A stretch of DNA of 64,000 nucleotides from Proteiniphilum saccharofermentans (lineage in GTDB: Bacteria; Bacteroidota; Bacteroidia; Bacteroidales; Dysgonomonadaceae), in the NCBI RefSeq assembly GCF_900095135.1, contig NZ_LT605205.1, forward strand, positions 3,100,001 to 3,164,000, read 5' to 3'. The position numbers and the translations under genes are program-made. Positions 1-10,418 of this stretch are shown here, one piece after another. The notes beneath the pieces were generated by a model, which searched no databases, was not told the origin of the DNA, and saw only the letters and a list, made by a program, of their open reading frames with translations. How positions within the stretch are numbered: position 1 is the first letter of the stretch; every line of letters begins with the position of its first letter.

Positions 1-535
1 TAATGGTAACCAAATAGATTATGTTCTGGGTGAATCCCATATATTGAACCAGAAAAAATATACCTCCGCCGATAATACAGGGAGTAGCATATATCTCTTT
101 CTTAAAGATAATAGGCACTTCGTTACAAAGTGTATCCCTGATCACCCCGCCAAAACAGGCTGTTACCGTACCTAAGAGGATGCATACTATGGGGTGCAAT
201 CCGATTAACAACCCTTTTTGTATCCCTATAAGTGTAAAAATACCGATCCCCATTGTGTCAAACAGTAAAAGAGATGTCCGAAGTTTATTCAAACTTTTCC
301 GGAAAAAGATCGTAACAATAATAGTAGCAATCACGATGTAAAGATATTCAAGATGCTGCAACCACATTACCGGAGTATTCCCGATAAGCATATCTCTCAA
401 TGTTCCGCCACCTATAGCCGTCACGGCTGCAATAATAGCAATCCCAAAAATATCGAACCGCTTCTCTATGGCGGTAAGCGTTCCTGAAATGGCAAAAGCT
501 ATCGTACCGATTATATCTAATACTGAAAACAACAT
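1..535 (-). CDS. TRIC/UPF0126-family inner-membrane protein (YicG/YadS-like), 3' end outside the window
   Basis: The frame opens with ATG at 535 and runs off the left edge with no stop, so about 178 codons are visible. Most of a family member of roughly 200 residues is therefore present. The translation is strongly hydrophobic. It contains the two glycine-rich signatures of the UPF0126 internal repeat, GGGTLRDML near residue 43 and FGGVIRDTL near residue 129, each followed by further membrane segments. The family is a prokaryotic relative of trimeric intracellular cation channels, and some members have been proposed to move small solutes such as glycine. The substrate cannot be read from the sequence. 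It lies downstream of the GH92 gene in the same direction but beyond a hairpin at 690-726, so it is probably a separate unit. Confidence 0.85.
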   Translation of the reverse strand, partial: MLFSVLDIIGTIAFAISGTLTAIEKRFDIFGIAIIAAVTAIGGGTLRDMLIGNTPVMWLQHLEYLYIVIATIIVTIFFRKSLNKLRTSLLLFDTMGIGIFTLIGIQKGLLIGLHPIVCILLGTVTACFGGVIRDTLCNEVPIIFKKEIYATPCIIGGGIFFLVQYMGFTQNIIYLVTI

Positions 536-689
536 TTTTGATTCCAATTTGATTTTTAAATTTATCTGTCCTGCCGCAATCTAAAACACACGCTGTTATT
601 GCTCGTAACCTTGTAACAATCCGGCTGCCACAAAAATAAGGAAAAAAGTTGATATGGCTGATTTTATTTTAAAGACCCTCTTTATATAC

Positions 690-726
690 AAAAAGTGCCA
701 CCGAAAAAATTCCGGCGACACTTTTT
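690..726 (-). terminator. hairpin terminator after the GH92 gene
   Basis: AAAAAGTG at 690-697 pairs with CACTTTTT at 719-726, and an inner CCG/CGG pair is separated from it by a small symmetric loop. Read on the minus strand the stem runs into a T tract. It lies 18 bp past the GH92 stop codon, which suits termination of the mannosidase transcript. Confidence 0.6.
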
Positions 727-743
727 CTGATAGTTGATATAAC

Positions 744-3056
744 TTACTCCTTTTCGTTAGAGAACGAATAGGGAAAATCGGACTCATTGATGCCGCGTGT
801 TTTATTGGGTGTGGCAGACATGGAGAAATCAATTTTGGCTCCGTTCATCAACTGGTCATGCGTAAAGTAGTTCTTGGTATACTCCTTTCCGTTGATCCTG
901 ATGCCGGAAACATACCTTGTTTCCTTGCTGTTATCCGGTGCATTGATCTCGATGGTATTCCCATTTTCCAGATGAACGGTCATCTTGCTGAACAACGGGG
1001 AACCGACCACATACTGGTCGGTACCGGGGCAAACCGGATAGAATCCGAGTGCGGAGAAGACATACCACGCCGAGGTTTGTCCATTGTCCTCGTCTCCGCA
1101 ATAGCCGTCAGGATAGTGGTTATAAAGTTTATCCATCACCTCGCGTATCCAATACTGGCCTTTCCACGGTTCACCCGCATAATTGTAGAGGTACAGCATA
1201 TGCTGGATAGGCTGGTTGCCATGCGCGTACTGTCCCATATTCATCACCTGCATCTCACGGATCTCATGGATCGGAAATCCGTAATAGCTGTCGTCGAAAA
1301 CAGGAGGTATTACAAAAACGGAATCGAGCATATTCACAAACTCTTTCTTACCGCCCATCAGGTCGATCAGTCCCTGCGGATCATGGAAAACCGACCAGGT
1401 ATAGTGCCAGCTGTTGCCCTCCGTGAAGGCGTCTCCCCATTTCAAGGGGCTGAAAGGGGACTGGAACGAGCCGTCTTCGTTACGCCCGCGCATCAGCTTA
1501 TGCTCCGGCGAATAGAGGTTCCGATAATTCTGGCTCCGTTTGGCAAACAGGTCGATTTCCTCCTGCGGGCGGTTCAGCGCCTTGGCCAGCTTATAAATGG
1601 CCCAGTCGGCATAAGCATATTCCAACGTACGGGCCGCATTCTCGTGGATACCCACGTTATAAGGCACATAGCCCAGTTTATTATAATACTCGTGTCCGTA
1701 ACGTCCCGTGGCGGAAACTTTGGGATGCACATTCTCGGTACCGTGCAGCATCGCCTCATAAAGTGTCTCGATATCATATCCGCGTAATCCTTTCAGATAG
1801 GCGTCTGCCACCACCGAAGCCGAATTGTTGCCGATCATGACTCCGCGATGACCGGGGCTTGCCCACTCCGGCAGGAATCCACTCTCCTTGTATGCATTGA
1901 CGAGCCCTTCCTGCATCTCCACGTTCACCGACGGGTAGACAAGGTTCAGGAACGGGAAAAGGGCACGGAAGGTATCCCAGAATCCGGTATCGGTATACAT
2001 ATATCCGGGAAGGACTTCTCCGTTGTAGGGGCTGTAATGGATGATATTTCCCGCTGCATCGATCTCGTAGAATTTGCGGGGGAACAGCGTGGAGCGGTAG
2101 AAGGTGGAATAGAACGTGCGTCTCTGGTCGGGGTTTCCGCCCTCTATCTCTATTTTACCGAGCACTTCATTCCATGCGTCACGCCCTTCCTGCTTCACCG
2201 TTTCAAAATCTTTTTCCGCCACCTCTTTCAGATTTTGCCAGGCCTGTTCGTGGCTGATAAAGGAAGATGCTACTTTTGCTATTACCTTTTCCCCTTTTCG
2301 GGTGGCAAAACCGATAAAGGCGCCTGTATGGCCGGCTTCCACCTTATCACCCTGCGGCAGGATCTCGCCATCTTTTACCACATGTTTGTATTGGAACGGT
2401 TTATCGAACACAACCACAAAATAATTTTTGAAGTTTTCCGGCACACCTCCGCTGTTGCGTGTTGTATAACCGATGATGGCATTCTTTTCAGGAAGGATTT
2501 CCACTGCCGATCCCTTGTCGAATGCATCCACGAGCACGTAGGACCTGTCTGTTTCGGGGAAAGTGAAGCGGAACACCGCCGCCCTTTCGGTGGGCGTGAT
2601 CTCCGTGGTGACATCATAATCGGCAAGATAAGCGCTATAGTAATAGGGTTTTACCACTTCCGCCTTGTGTGAATACCAGCTCGCCCGCTTTTCCTGGTCG
2701 AACTCCATTCTGTCGGTCATCGGAAAGATGGAGAATTGCCCGTAGTCGTTCATCCACGGGCTGGGCTGGTGCGTTTGTTTGAATCCGTTCAGTTTATAGT
2801 CGGTATACACATATTGCCAGCCATCGCCAATCTTGCGGGTCTGGGGGGTCCAGAAGTTCATTCCCCATGGGACTGCTATGGCCGGGTAGGTATTACCGTT
2901 GGAAAGGGAAAACTCCGACATGGTACCCATCAGCACATTGACATAATCCACAGGGGTATCCTCCGCAGAAACATCACTGTACGATGAAGTGCCCGTAGTC
3001 CCCACGCAGGATATCATCAAAATGAGAATGGCCGCTATAATCAAAGAATTTTTCAT
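744..3056 (-). CDS. GH92 family alpha-mannosidase, secreted lipoprotein
   Basis: GH92 enzymes are calcium-dependent exo-alpha-mannosidases, mostly alpha-1,2 and alpha-1,3, that act on high-mannose N-glycans and mannans. The protein is 770 residues from the ATG at 3056. That start is preferred over an upstream in-frame ATG because it opens a lipoprotein signal, MKNSLIIAAILILMISCVG, with a cysteine after the hydrophobic core. The family hallmark GYCGDEDNGQTSAW lies near residues 652-665, in the catalytic acidic cluster, and HENAARTLEYAYADW lies in the middle of the chain. Length and domain order fit a standard two-domain GH92. The GH125 gene ends 23 bp upstream on the same strand, so the two are probably co-transcribed and remove mannose in sequence. 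The exact linkage preference cannot be judged from sequence alone. Confidence 0.95.
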   Translation of the reverse strand: MKNSLIIAAILILMISCVGTTGTSSYSDVSAEDTPVDYVNVLMGTMSEFSLSNGNTYPAIAVPWGMNFWTPQTRKIGDGWQYVYTDYKLNGFKQTHQPSPWMNDYGQFSIFPMTDRMEFDQEKRASWYSHKAEVVKPYYYSAYLADYDVTTEITPTERAAVFRFTFPETDRSYVLVDAFDKGSAVEILPEKNAIIGYTTRNSGGVPENFKNYFVVVFDKPFQYKHVVKDGEILPQGDKVEAGHTGAFIGFATRKGEKVIAKVASSFISHEQAWQNLKEVAEKDFETVKQEGRDAWNEVLGKIEIEGGNPDQRRTFYSTFYRSTLFPRKFYEIDAAGNIIHYSPYNGEVLPGYMYTDTGFWDTFRALFPFLNLVYPSVNVEMQEGLVNAYKESGFLPEWASPGHRGVMIGNNSASVVADAYLKGLRGYDIETLYEAMLHGTENVHPKVSATGRYGHEYYNKLGYVPYNVGIHENAARTLEYAYADWAIYKLAKALNRPQEEIDLFAKRSQNYRNLYSPEHKLMRGRNEDGSFQSPFSPLKWGDAFTEGNSWHYTWSVFHDPQGLIDLMGGKKEFVNMLDSVFVIPPVFDDSYYGFPIHEIREMQVMNMGQYAHGNQPIQHMLYLYNYAGEPWKGQYWIREVMDKLYNHYPDGYCGDEDNGQTSAWYVFSALGFYPVCPGTDQYVVGSPLFSKMTVHLENGNTIEINAPDNSKETRYVSGIRINGKEYTKNYFTHDQLMNGAKIDFSMSATPNKTRGINESDFPYSFSNEKE

Positions 3057-3079
3057 TAGAATATTTTCGTGGTTTAATT

Positions 3080-4528
3080 TTATATCGAATTGACTAAATC
3101 CATTTTTCCTTTGCCTTCCAGATCCACGATCAGTTCGCCAAACAAAGTATTTACCCATGCAAACCATTTCCGGGTGAATTTAGCAGGATCATCTTTATGG
3201 AACGACTCATGCATAAAACCTGTATCTCCATCGGTATCACGCAGCATCCGCAGGCAATCCCGGATCTCATCGTCACTGTCACTGGTTTGTGCACGCATAA
3301 TGATACTCATCGGCCAAACCATATCATATCCGATATGTGGGCCTCCGATTCCTTCTCCGGCAGTTCCTCTGAAGAAGTAAGGATTATCTTCACTCCATAC
3401 CAGTTTACGTGTGTTCTGATAAATAGGATCGCTTTTCTCAACCCCATCAAGATAAGGTAGCGCTAACAGGCTGGGTATATTGGCATCATCCATGAAGTAG
3501 GCGTTACCAAAACCATCTACTTCAAAGGCATATACTTTCCCATATTTGGGATGCTCCACAACGGCATATTGCTTAAGGGCATTATATACTTCATCGGCCA
3601 GCGCCTTGCTTTCAGCCGCCAGTGCGTTATCACGGACAACCTTTTCTGCAATTTCAGCAATCTGATTGAGTGAAGTTACGGCAAAAAAGTTGGATGGTAC
3701 TAGAAACTGAAAAGTAGTAGCATCGTCGGAAGGACGGAAAGTGGAAACAATCAGCCCCACCGGTTTTACAGGATTACCATATCCATCGTTGTTCACCGTA
3801 TCTAACTGACGCTCCGTTACCCTTTGAAACTTGTAAGGGCCAAGACCATCCTTACGTTGCTGCTCTTTGAACGTCTGTATCACAAGGCCCATTGCCTTTT
3901 TCCAATCAGCGTCAAACACGGAAGTGTCGCCAGTAGTCTTCCAGTAGTGGTATGCAAGTCTCACAGGATAGCAGAGTGAGTCTATCTCCCATTTGCGTTC
4001 ATGCAGCATTGGAGTCATTTTGGTATAGTCTTTTTGCCATGAACCCTCCGGCCTGGGTTCATTGTAGAAAGCATTGGCATAAGGATCGACCAGAATGCAT
4101 TGTGTTTGGCGGTTGACTAATCCTGCGATCAATTGCTTCAGTTTTGCATCGGACTTGGTGAGCGGCAAGTAAGGCCATACCTGTGCCGACGAATCCCGGA
4201 GCCACATGGCATCGATATCGCCGGTGATCACAAAGGTATCCGGTTTGCCGTTCTTCATACTGAAACTTACCGTTGTATCCAACGTATTGGGAAAACAGTT
4301 CTCAAACATCCATGCCAGTTTCAGATCTTTTATTTTTGCTTTCACCCTTGTGATAGTCTGTTCTACAGCAACCGAAGTAAAATGCCGGTCGCCCGTTACA
4401 GGGCGGTTGGAAACAAATTTTTCCTTCATAGATGTACCTCTTACCGGTGAGGCAGCCCAGGCAGGATGAACAGCCAGTGCAGTTAACCCTACTGCGGTTT
4501 TTTTAATAAAATTTCTACGCGTTGTCAT
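3080..4528 (-). CDS. GH125 family exo-alpha-1,6-mannosidase
   Basis: GH125 (formerly DUF1237) comprises metal-independent inverting exo-alpha-1,6-mannosidases. The protein has 482 residues, normal for the family. It begins with a twin-arginine-like signal (TRRNFIKK followed by a hydrophobic stretch to AWAAS), suggesting periplasmic export. The GH125 signature DIDAMWLRDSSAQVWPYL is at about residues 104-121 and contains the conserved acidic and WLRDS elements. MHESFHKDD and the conserved WANTLFGEL-like segment are near the C terminus. It is followed at 23 bp by the GH92 gene. GH92 plus GH125 together can remove alpha-1,2/1,3 and then alpha-1,6 mannose, so this pair suggests processing of N-glycan or yeast-type mannose cores imported by the upstream SusCD pair. 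Confidence 0.95.
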   Translation of the reverse strand: MTTRRNFIKKTAVGLTALAVHPAWAASPVRGTSMKEKFVSNRPVTGDRHFTSVAVEQTITRVKAKIKDLKLAWMFENCFPNTLDTTVSFSMKNGKPDTFVITGDIDAMWLRDSSAQVWPYLPLTKSDAKLKQLIAGLVNRQTQCILVDPYANAFYNEPRPEGSWQKDYTKMTPMLHERKWEIDSLCYPVRLAYHYWKTTGDTSVFDADWKKAMGLVIQTFKEQQRKDGLGPYKFQRVTERQLDTVNNDGYGNPVKPVGLIVSTFRPSDDATTFQFLVPSNFFAVTSLNQIAEIAEKVVRDNALAAESKALADEVYNALKQYAVVEHPKYGKVYAFEVDGFGNAYFMDDANIPSLLALPYLDGVEKSDPIYQNTRKLVWSEDNPYFFRGTAGEGIGGPHIGYDMVWPMSIIMRAQTSDSDDEIRDCLRMLRDTDGDTGFMHESFHKDDPAKFTRKWFAWVNTLFGELIVDLEGKGKMDLVNSI

Positions 4529-4877
4529 AATTATGCTAGTTATTATACTATTCTGATCGGATTTGGAAGTTATAAAACAATAAATGGAGTATCGTTATTC
4601 CTGTTACTGAAACGATTTGAAAAACGGGGACTAAAATAGAAGTTCCTGCGAAGGTATGCAACTATTTTATCTCTATATTCATGATTGATTGTATTTATTA
4701 AGATTTTAAAACACCTACTCTCCGATACGTATCAGAAAAAGTCACATGTCATGATCTCTTTCCCCAATTTGCAGGATTAAAAGATGAGATTCTTTTAATA
4801 AAAAATAAGATTGCCCAAAATTCAGATCGTTATTCGGGCAACCTTATTCATAGTTGTATTATGATGTTACCGAGTCC
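4529..4877. other. intergenic region between SusD and the GH125 gene
   Basis: This AT-rich stretch of about 350 bp separates the SusD gene from the GH125 gene. It holds the hairpin at 4804-4848. I see no open frame or RNA gene in it. It should contain the promoter of the GH125-GH92 pair if the hairpin terminates efficiently, but I could not fix a TAnnTTTG box convincingly. Confidence 0.5.
4804..4848 (-). terminator. hairpin terminator downstream of SusD
   Basis: AATAAGATTGCCC at 4804-4816 pairs with GGGCAACCTTATT at 4836-4848 in 12 of 13 positions across a 19-base loop. On the minus strand the stem is followed by a T-rich run. It lies 30 bp beyond the SusD stop codon, so it separates or attenuates transcription between the transport genes and the two mannosidase genes. 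Confidence 0.65.
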
Positions 4878-6773
4878 TTACCATCCCGGATTTTGCACCA
4901 ATCCCGGGGTTCGTTTCAATTCATCCGTCATTATCGGGAACAGATAATGTCTGGGCGTTTCGAATACCCGTCCTTCCTGAATCTCAAACCGTTGCATCTT
5001 ATATTTTTTACCGTTTACTTCGATTTTCCCATTCTCATCTTCAACAGGTCTCATTCCATGAGACCAACGTTGTGTTTTAGGATACGGCCAGCTATCGGCG
5101 TTCACATAAGCATTTTCAAGAGCGATTTCAGCCGGATCATCGGGCTCCAGATATAACCGGGCATGCCATATACGATGATTCTCATAGAATAATTCAACAC
5201 GACGCTCCCTTTGTATATATTCGTTCATCAACTCTTTGTCCGTTCTTGCCTCCGGCGGAATGGGAGCCATAAAAGAGCGTGCGCGTATTTCATTCAATAT
5301 ATTATAAATCTCTTCATTGGGGCCGGTCGTCTCATTTACAGCTTCGCAATAGATATACATTATCTCGGGAAGACGCCAGATAGCGGGACCGTTGATTATA
5401 TGGGATCCGTCCCCCCTGGTCCATCCATCTTTGTAAAATTTACGTAAATAATAACCTGTGTGCGATGCGTTATCAAGATAACTTCCGCTTACAGCGTCAT
5501 TTCCTTCAGCGGTGTTCAATGTTGTACCCCGATAAACAGAACCGTGGTAACGGATATCCCGATAAAAGCGGGGATCACGCTGGACGCTCTCATAAGGATT
5601 TCCATCATCATATCCGTCTGAAACGGCCCTCTCGGTATACACTGGATACCCATATCCATCCGGAGCAATATATTCATATTCATCTACCTGCTGCTGAAGA
5701 GGCCGCTGTCTTGCATGCCCGCCTTGCGACGGAGGCAATACGTCACCCGACCAACCGGTATCCTTGTCTCTCGTTACAAACCAAACCCATTCGTTCTGAA
5801 TTGCATCCATATCATAGAACATATTCCACAAACGCCGATGGACCTTACTATTGCTTGTATTATCGTTGTTAAGGTCCCCGAAATCGGTTTTATCATGTTT
5901 TGTATACAATGAATAACGTAATCCACCGCTGTTATCTTTGGCCTCCATCACCGCTTTTGCTGCCGTTTTAGCCGCTTCCCACCTTCTTGTATCGTATCCG
6001 TATTCATCTTTATATAACCGTGTATCGTTCGGAAAGTTACCTCCGTTATACATAGGCGTGGCAGCTATCCACCTTGCCATCGCTTTCAATCCGAGACAGG
6101 CTCCCTGATCTACACGACCAAAATCCTGTCCTCCATTAAAGGCTGCAACCCTGGCGTATGCCTCATCGGCATCGGCACAAATACGTTCCACTATTTCATG
6201 TGCCGATAATTGAGTGAATGACATATCATCATCAGGATTTATCACATGATCCACATAGGGAACTTCACCATAAGCACGCAACAACAGAAAGTGAAGATAC
6301 CCACGCAGGAAATATGTTTCTCCCACTCTTTTCACAATATCTCCTTCCCGCCCCATTTGCGGATTGTCAGGCGTATTGTATTTTTCCACGCCTTCCAGTA
6401 TAATATTTGCTTTACGTATCTTAGTATACAGATCCCACCAATATTGTCCTACACTGCTACGATCAGGCATTCCCTGAGACGGGCCGTAATTTCCGATATG
6501 AAACTGATGCGGGATAGCAGCTTCATGGCTGCTGGCACTGGCTTCATCTGTAACAGCAGCAGTACCGAAGTGATTGAAATATATGAGCGGTTTATTGGCC
6601 GATTTAGCTCCTTCATACAAATCTGTTACCAATTGATTTACATAATCAAAACGGGTGAATACTTCCTGTTCGTTTACTTTATCGTCCGGCATTCTATCCA
6701 AATAGTCATCACATCCCATGAATAAAAGAAACATAGATGCTATCAATCCGGCAAATAACTTTATCTTGTTCAT
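4878..6773 (-). CDS. SusD/RagB-family surface glycan-binding lipoprotein
   Basis: SusD-like proteins are outer-membrane lipoproteins that bind oligosaccharide and form a lid on a SusC transporter. The 631-residue protein starts with a lipoprotein signal, MNKIKLFAGLIASMFLLFMG, followed by Cys and DDYLDRMP, the usual SusD start. It ends with the typical RYYLFPI-type region and a final NPGW. It lies 14 bp downstream of the SusC gene on the same strand, which fixes the pairing. The linked GH125 and GH92 genes suggest a mannose-containing glycan as ligand, although that inference comes from neighbours and not from the binding residues. The tetratricopeptide-like helices usual for SusD are consistent with the helical, Tyr/Trp-rich composition. 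Confidence 0.93.
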   Translation of the reverse strand: MNKIKLFAGLIASMFLLFMGCDDYLDRMPDDKVNEQEVFTRFDYVNQLVTDLYEGAKSANKPLIYFNHFGTAAVTDEASASSHEAAIPHQFHIGNYGPSQGMPDRSSVGQYWWDLYTKIRKANIILEGVEKYNTPDNPQMGREGDIVKRVGETYFLRGYLHFLLLRAYGEVPYVDHVINPDDDMSFTQLSAHEIVERICADADEAYARVAAFNGGQDFGRVDQGACLGLKAMARWIAATPMYNGGNFPNDTRLYKDEYGYDTRRWEAAKTAAKAVMEAKDNSGGLRYSLYTKHDKTDFGDLNNDNTSNSKVHRRLWNMFYDMDAIQNEWVWFVTRDKDTGWSGDVLPPSQGGHARQRPLQQQVDEYEYIAPDGYGYPVYTERAVSDGYDDGNPYESVQRDPRFYRDIRYHGSVYRGTTLNTAEGNDAVSGSYLDNASHTGYYLRKFYKDGWTRGDGSHIINGPAIWRLPEIMYIYCEAVNETTGPNEEIYNILNEIRARSFMAPIPPEARTDKELMNEYIQRERRVELFYENHRIWHARLYLEPDDPAEIALENAYVNADSWPYPKTQRWSHGMRPVEDENGKIEVNGKKYKMQRFEIQEGRVFETPRHYLFPIMTDELKRTPGLVQNPGW

Positions 6774-6787
6774 TGTTTTTATCTGTA

Positions 6788-9700
6788 TTAATAAGTTATA
6801 TCTATTCCAAAATTGAAAATACGTTGTACGGGATACCAGGAACCGTCACCGCTTCTTGTTTCGGGATCAACGTCAACTTCTTTGAGATTATCAAATGTAA
6901 GCAGATTCATTCCCTGTATATAAACTCTTACAGTCTGTAATCCGGCGAATCTGATGGCTTTTCCCGGTAAAGAGTATCCGATTTCAAAATTTTTCAATCG
7001 CAGGTACGACGCATCATATAAGAACAAACTACTTTGTCCGTTCTTATTGTTATTATTTGCACCGATAGTAAGACGCGGATAAGTAGCCGTATCTTTTGTT
7101 TCTTCCGTCCACCGGTTGAAATGCATGGGTTTCACTTTTCCTGTCTGATCTTGTTCGTATGCCGGAAAATCCCATACGGCCGCACCGTTCAACAGCACAC
7201 TGCTATTTGTCGCACCCTGGAAAAGGACACTCAAATCAAACCCTTTATATTGTATTCCCAAAGGGATCCCAAATTGTATTTCCGGAGTCCTTGGGTATCC
7301 CATATTCATGCGGTCTCCTTCATCATCTATCCTTCCGTCACTATTCAGATCCTTATATACAACATCGCCGGGATAAAGCCTCCCCCACGGTTGAAATCCG
7401 TTTCCATTGTTCATTGCATTCAGACGATCGGCATCCTCCTGATCATAGACAAAACGGTCGAATACATATACAAAATGCTCATCAATCCGTTTACCGGTAT
7501 TTCGCCTATATTCCTCATCATAAGGAATTTCATTCATAAATTTTATTTTGTTGCGCGCAAAAGTGAAATTAGGCCTGATATAGTATCTTATATCTCTTCC
7601 TATACGCCCGTTCCATCCTATTTCAAAATCAATACCACGATTTTCCACAATTCCTGAATTGATAAAGGGAGCATCTTTCCCTACAATATCAGGAAATCCC
7701 AGTTTATCTCCTCCGCTTAAGCTGGTGATGATATCATACCGATACTCATTAAAATAATCAACAGAAAAATTCAAGCGCTGCCTAAGGAGTGAAGCATCGA
7801 TACCGATATTCAGTTTCCGGGCCTTCTCCCATGTAAGGTTCGGATTGGCAAAATTTCCTTCCCGTAATCCACTGAGTCCGCTTCCAAACTCATTTATACC
7901 AAAACTGTATCCGCTCCCGCCTACGTAAAATTGTAGGTAAGCAAAGCGATCATCATTGGAGTCCGATATTTTATCGCTTCCCACTAACCCGTACGATCCT
8001 CTGATCTTAAGATTGTCCAACCAGCTTTTCGTACCGTTCATAAACGATTCTTCAGAAACTACCCATCCCAATGAACCGGCAGGAAACGTCCCGTACCGTT
8101 TACCGGGAGCAAAATTTTCTGAGCCGTTATACCCGATATTGAATTCCGCCAGGTATTTATTCTCAAAAGCGTAGGTCATCCGTCCTGTTATACCTTGATA
8201 ACGGTATTCCACCCTGTTGTCATAACTCCGCGTTGAGCGGTTAAATAAAACCAGACCCGACACATCATGTTGTCCTCCGAACTGACGCAGGTATTCCAGT
8301 TTCAACTGATAATAGGTCTTACTCTGCGCGGCATTATGGCTTAAACTGTTCCCTATTGTTGCATCGGTATCATACCAGGGATTGCCTAATATATACCTAC
8401 CTTCATAAAAGGTATTATTCATATAGAACGCACCGTGATTGCCTTCTGCAGGCTGAAAGGTGGCATACCGACCATAACTTGCATAACCGTCGGCACGTGT
8501 TTCAAGCACCCTTCTGATCCAACGTCCTTCTTCAGCATCATAAGAGAAGATCCCCTCTATTTTTAAACCTTCGGTAATAAAATCGAGCTTATGTCCTAAT
8601 GCAAAAGAACCGTTCAAAAAAGTTTTCTTTTCGTTCAAATAACCGGTACGCGACAATTCTCCTAATATATTGTAACGATGTAAAAAATCACCATATAGCA
8701 GGCCATACGGATTATTCAAAACATAGACCTCATTATCCGGATGCCCGTTATCCGGCAAGGTGATCGGCAGATAAGGCGGCTGGGTATTGGCAATAGCAAC
8801 CACTCTGGAAGCCGTGGTTCCGGGTGCGTTCCTGTCCGTAATACGTGCACCAAGATCCACTTTTACATAAAAATCTTTCGTAATATCGACATCCACATTG
8901 GCACGGAAATTATAGCGTTTGAATACCGCCTGGGTATCGTATTGTGTTAAATTGGTATGTTTATAATTTCCGCTTTGCTCATAGTAATTCCCCATCACGA
9001 AATAACGCGCCTGATTGGAGCCACCTCTGACGGAAAGACTATAATCCTGCTGGATTCCCGGTTTAAAAGCATAATCGAAATAATCCCAGTTATATCCCAA
9101 ACCATCCGAATTATCTCCTTTTGCTTTTCTGAAGTTTTCTATGGATTGCGCTGAAAACAAAGTAAGAGAGGAAGGATCCGTATTCGGGTTACTGTTTATC
9201 ATCGCTTCATTATAAAGCGTCGCATAATCGGCCGAACCCAAATATTGAGGAAATTTCACGGGATGATTCGTACCTACGGATGCTTTAAAGTTCACCGTAG
9301 CTTTTTCCTGGGCCTGTCCCCGCTTTGTCGTTACAATAATAACACCATTTGCACCTCTGATACCATAAGCAGCAGTAGCAGAAGCATCTTTGAGTATTGT
9401 AAAAGTCTCTATCTCTTCCGCAGACAGATAACTCATATCCCGCTCAACGCCATCAACAATTATAATAGGGGATTTATCTCCGTATGTCCCCATACCCCGG
9501 ATATTGACATCGGCCACATCTACTCCCGGTTCTCCTCCGCTGAATTGATTGACCATTAATCCCGGCATACGCCCTGCCAAAGCGTTATTGATGTTTGCAG
9601 TGGGACTTTGCTTTAGGTCTTTAGTGGTTATAGTCGCCACCGAACCAGTTATGGTTGCTTTCCTTTGTGTGGTATAACCGACAACCACCACCTCTTCCAA

Positions 9701-10327
9701 TGCTTTGCTGTCTTCTACTAATTGTACGGTTACATGATCCCTTCCCCCAAGCGCTACTTCCTGCGGCTGAAAACCTACAAAAGAAAATACCAGGATTGCA
9801 TTCGCATAAGGAACTTCGAGTCTGAAATTACCGTCAATATCCGTAATGGTTCCTGCATCGATTCCTTTTACCCGTATATTGACACCGGGAAGAGGATCTC
9901 CCAAATAATCAGTCACAATCCCGGTCACGACCGGTCCCGATTGACGTATGGCAGCAATATTTTCCTGCTTTTTAACCAAAAGAATATTTTTCCCTTCTAT
10001 TTTTGATTCAATATCTGTGTTGAAAAAAATATCCTCCAGCACCTTATCAATAGACTCATTATTAGCACGCACTGAAACTTTCCTATTGGTACTGATCTCA
10101 TCGGAACTGTAAACAAATAAATAATCTGTCTGCTTTTCTATTTCCGTCAATACATCTATAACAGGCTTGTTATTAATCGTTAAGCTCACCTTTACATCCT
10201 GAGAATTTGCACTCAGAGAATACGTGAATAAAGTAAATATAAGAAGTACCGAGACACGTATATTATGTGTATAGAGTCCTCTCATTTTCTTACGAATGTT
10301 CACTCTTTTCCTATTGATATGTTCCAT
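6788..10327 (-). CDS. SusC/RagA-family TonB-dependent outer-membrane transporter with STN domain
   Basis: SusC proteins import oligosaccharides across the outer membrane using TonB energy. The 1179-residue protein has a signal segment (residues about 25-43), then an STN (secretin/TonB N-terminal) domain at about 47-120, where VKVSLTINNKPVIDVL starts. A carboxypeptidase-regulatory-like domain follows (GIVTDYLGDPLPGVNI). Next come the SusC-type motif EEVVVVGYTTQRK, the plug with its NIRGMGTYGDKSPIIIVDGV segment, and a long beta barrel ending in NFGIDITY. The STN domain is the module that contacts a FecR anti-sigma factor, and a FecR gene lies just upstream. The protein is therefore probably both transporter and signal transducer for the ECF sigma gene at 11455. 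Confidence 0.95.
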   Translation of the reverse strand: MEHINRKRVNIRKKMRGLYTHNIRVSVLLIFTLFTYSLSANSQDVKVSLTINNKPVIDVLTEIEKQTDYLFVYSSDEISTNRKVSVRANNESIDKVLEDIFFNTDIESKIEGKNILLVKKQENIAAIRQSGPVVTGIVTDYLGDPLPGVNIRVKGIDAGTITDIDGNFRLEVPYANAILVFSFVGFQPQEVALGGRDHVTVQLVEDSKALEEVVVVGYTTQRKATITGSVATITTKDLKQSPTANINNALAGRMPGLMVNQFSGGEPGVDVADVNIRGMGTYGDKSPIIIVDGVERDMSYLSAEEIETFTILKDASATAAYGIRGANGVIIVTTKRGQAQEKATVNFKASVGTNHPVKFPQYLGSADYATLYNEAMINSNPNTDPSSLTLFSAQSIENFRKAKGDNSDGLGYNWDYFDYAFKPGIQQDYSLSVRGGSNQARYFVMGNYYEQSGNYKHTNLTQYDTQAVFKRYNFRANVDVDITKDFYVKVDLGARITDRNAPGTTASRVVAIANTQPPYLPITLPDNGHPDNEVYVLNNPYGLLYGDFLHRYNILGELSRTGYLNEKKTFLNGSFALGHKLDFITEGLKIEGIFSYDAEEGRWIRRVLETRADGYASYGRYATFQPAEGNHGAFYMNNTFYEGRYILGNPWYDTDATIGNSLSHNAAQSKTYYQLKLEYLRQFGGQHDVSGLVLFNRSTRSYDNRVEYRYQGITGRMTYAFENKYLAEFNIGYNGSENFAPGKRYGTFPAGSLGWVVSEESFMNGTKSWLDNLKIRGSYGLVGSDKISDSNDDRFAYLQFYVGGSGYSFGINEFGSGLSGLREGNFANPNLTWEKARKLNIGIDASLLRQRLNFSVDYFNEYRYDIITSLSGGDKLGFPDIVGKDAPFINSGIVENRGIDFEIGWNGRIGRDIRYYIRPNFTFARNKIKFMNEIPYDEEYRRNTGKRIDEHFVYVFDRFVYDQEDADRLNAMNNGNGFQPWGRLYPGDVVYKDLNSDGRIDDEGDRMNMGYPRTPEIQFGIPLGIQYKGFDLSVLFQGATNSSVLLNGAAVWDFPAYEQDQTGKVKPMHFNRWTEETKDTATYPRLTIGANNNNKNGQSSLFLYDASYLRLKNFEIGYSLPGKAIRFAGLQTVRVYIQGMNLLTFDNLKEVDVDPETRSGDGSWYPVQRIFNFGIDITY

Positions 10328-10418
10328 TATTCATTAAATTGATTTTAGATTATTAATAATTAGTCATTTTTACTCATGTTCTTAAATTGTGATAAAATAT
10401 CTCTTATTCCATAGGCAT

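Noticed and set aside
858-2672. Long plus-strand open frames (309 and 274 codons) opposite the GH92 gene
   Set aside because: They lie entirely antisense to a gene with clear GH92 motifs, and their translations show no recognisable domain. They are by-products of codon bias.
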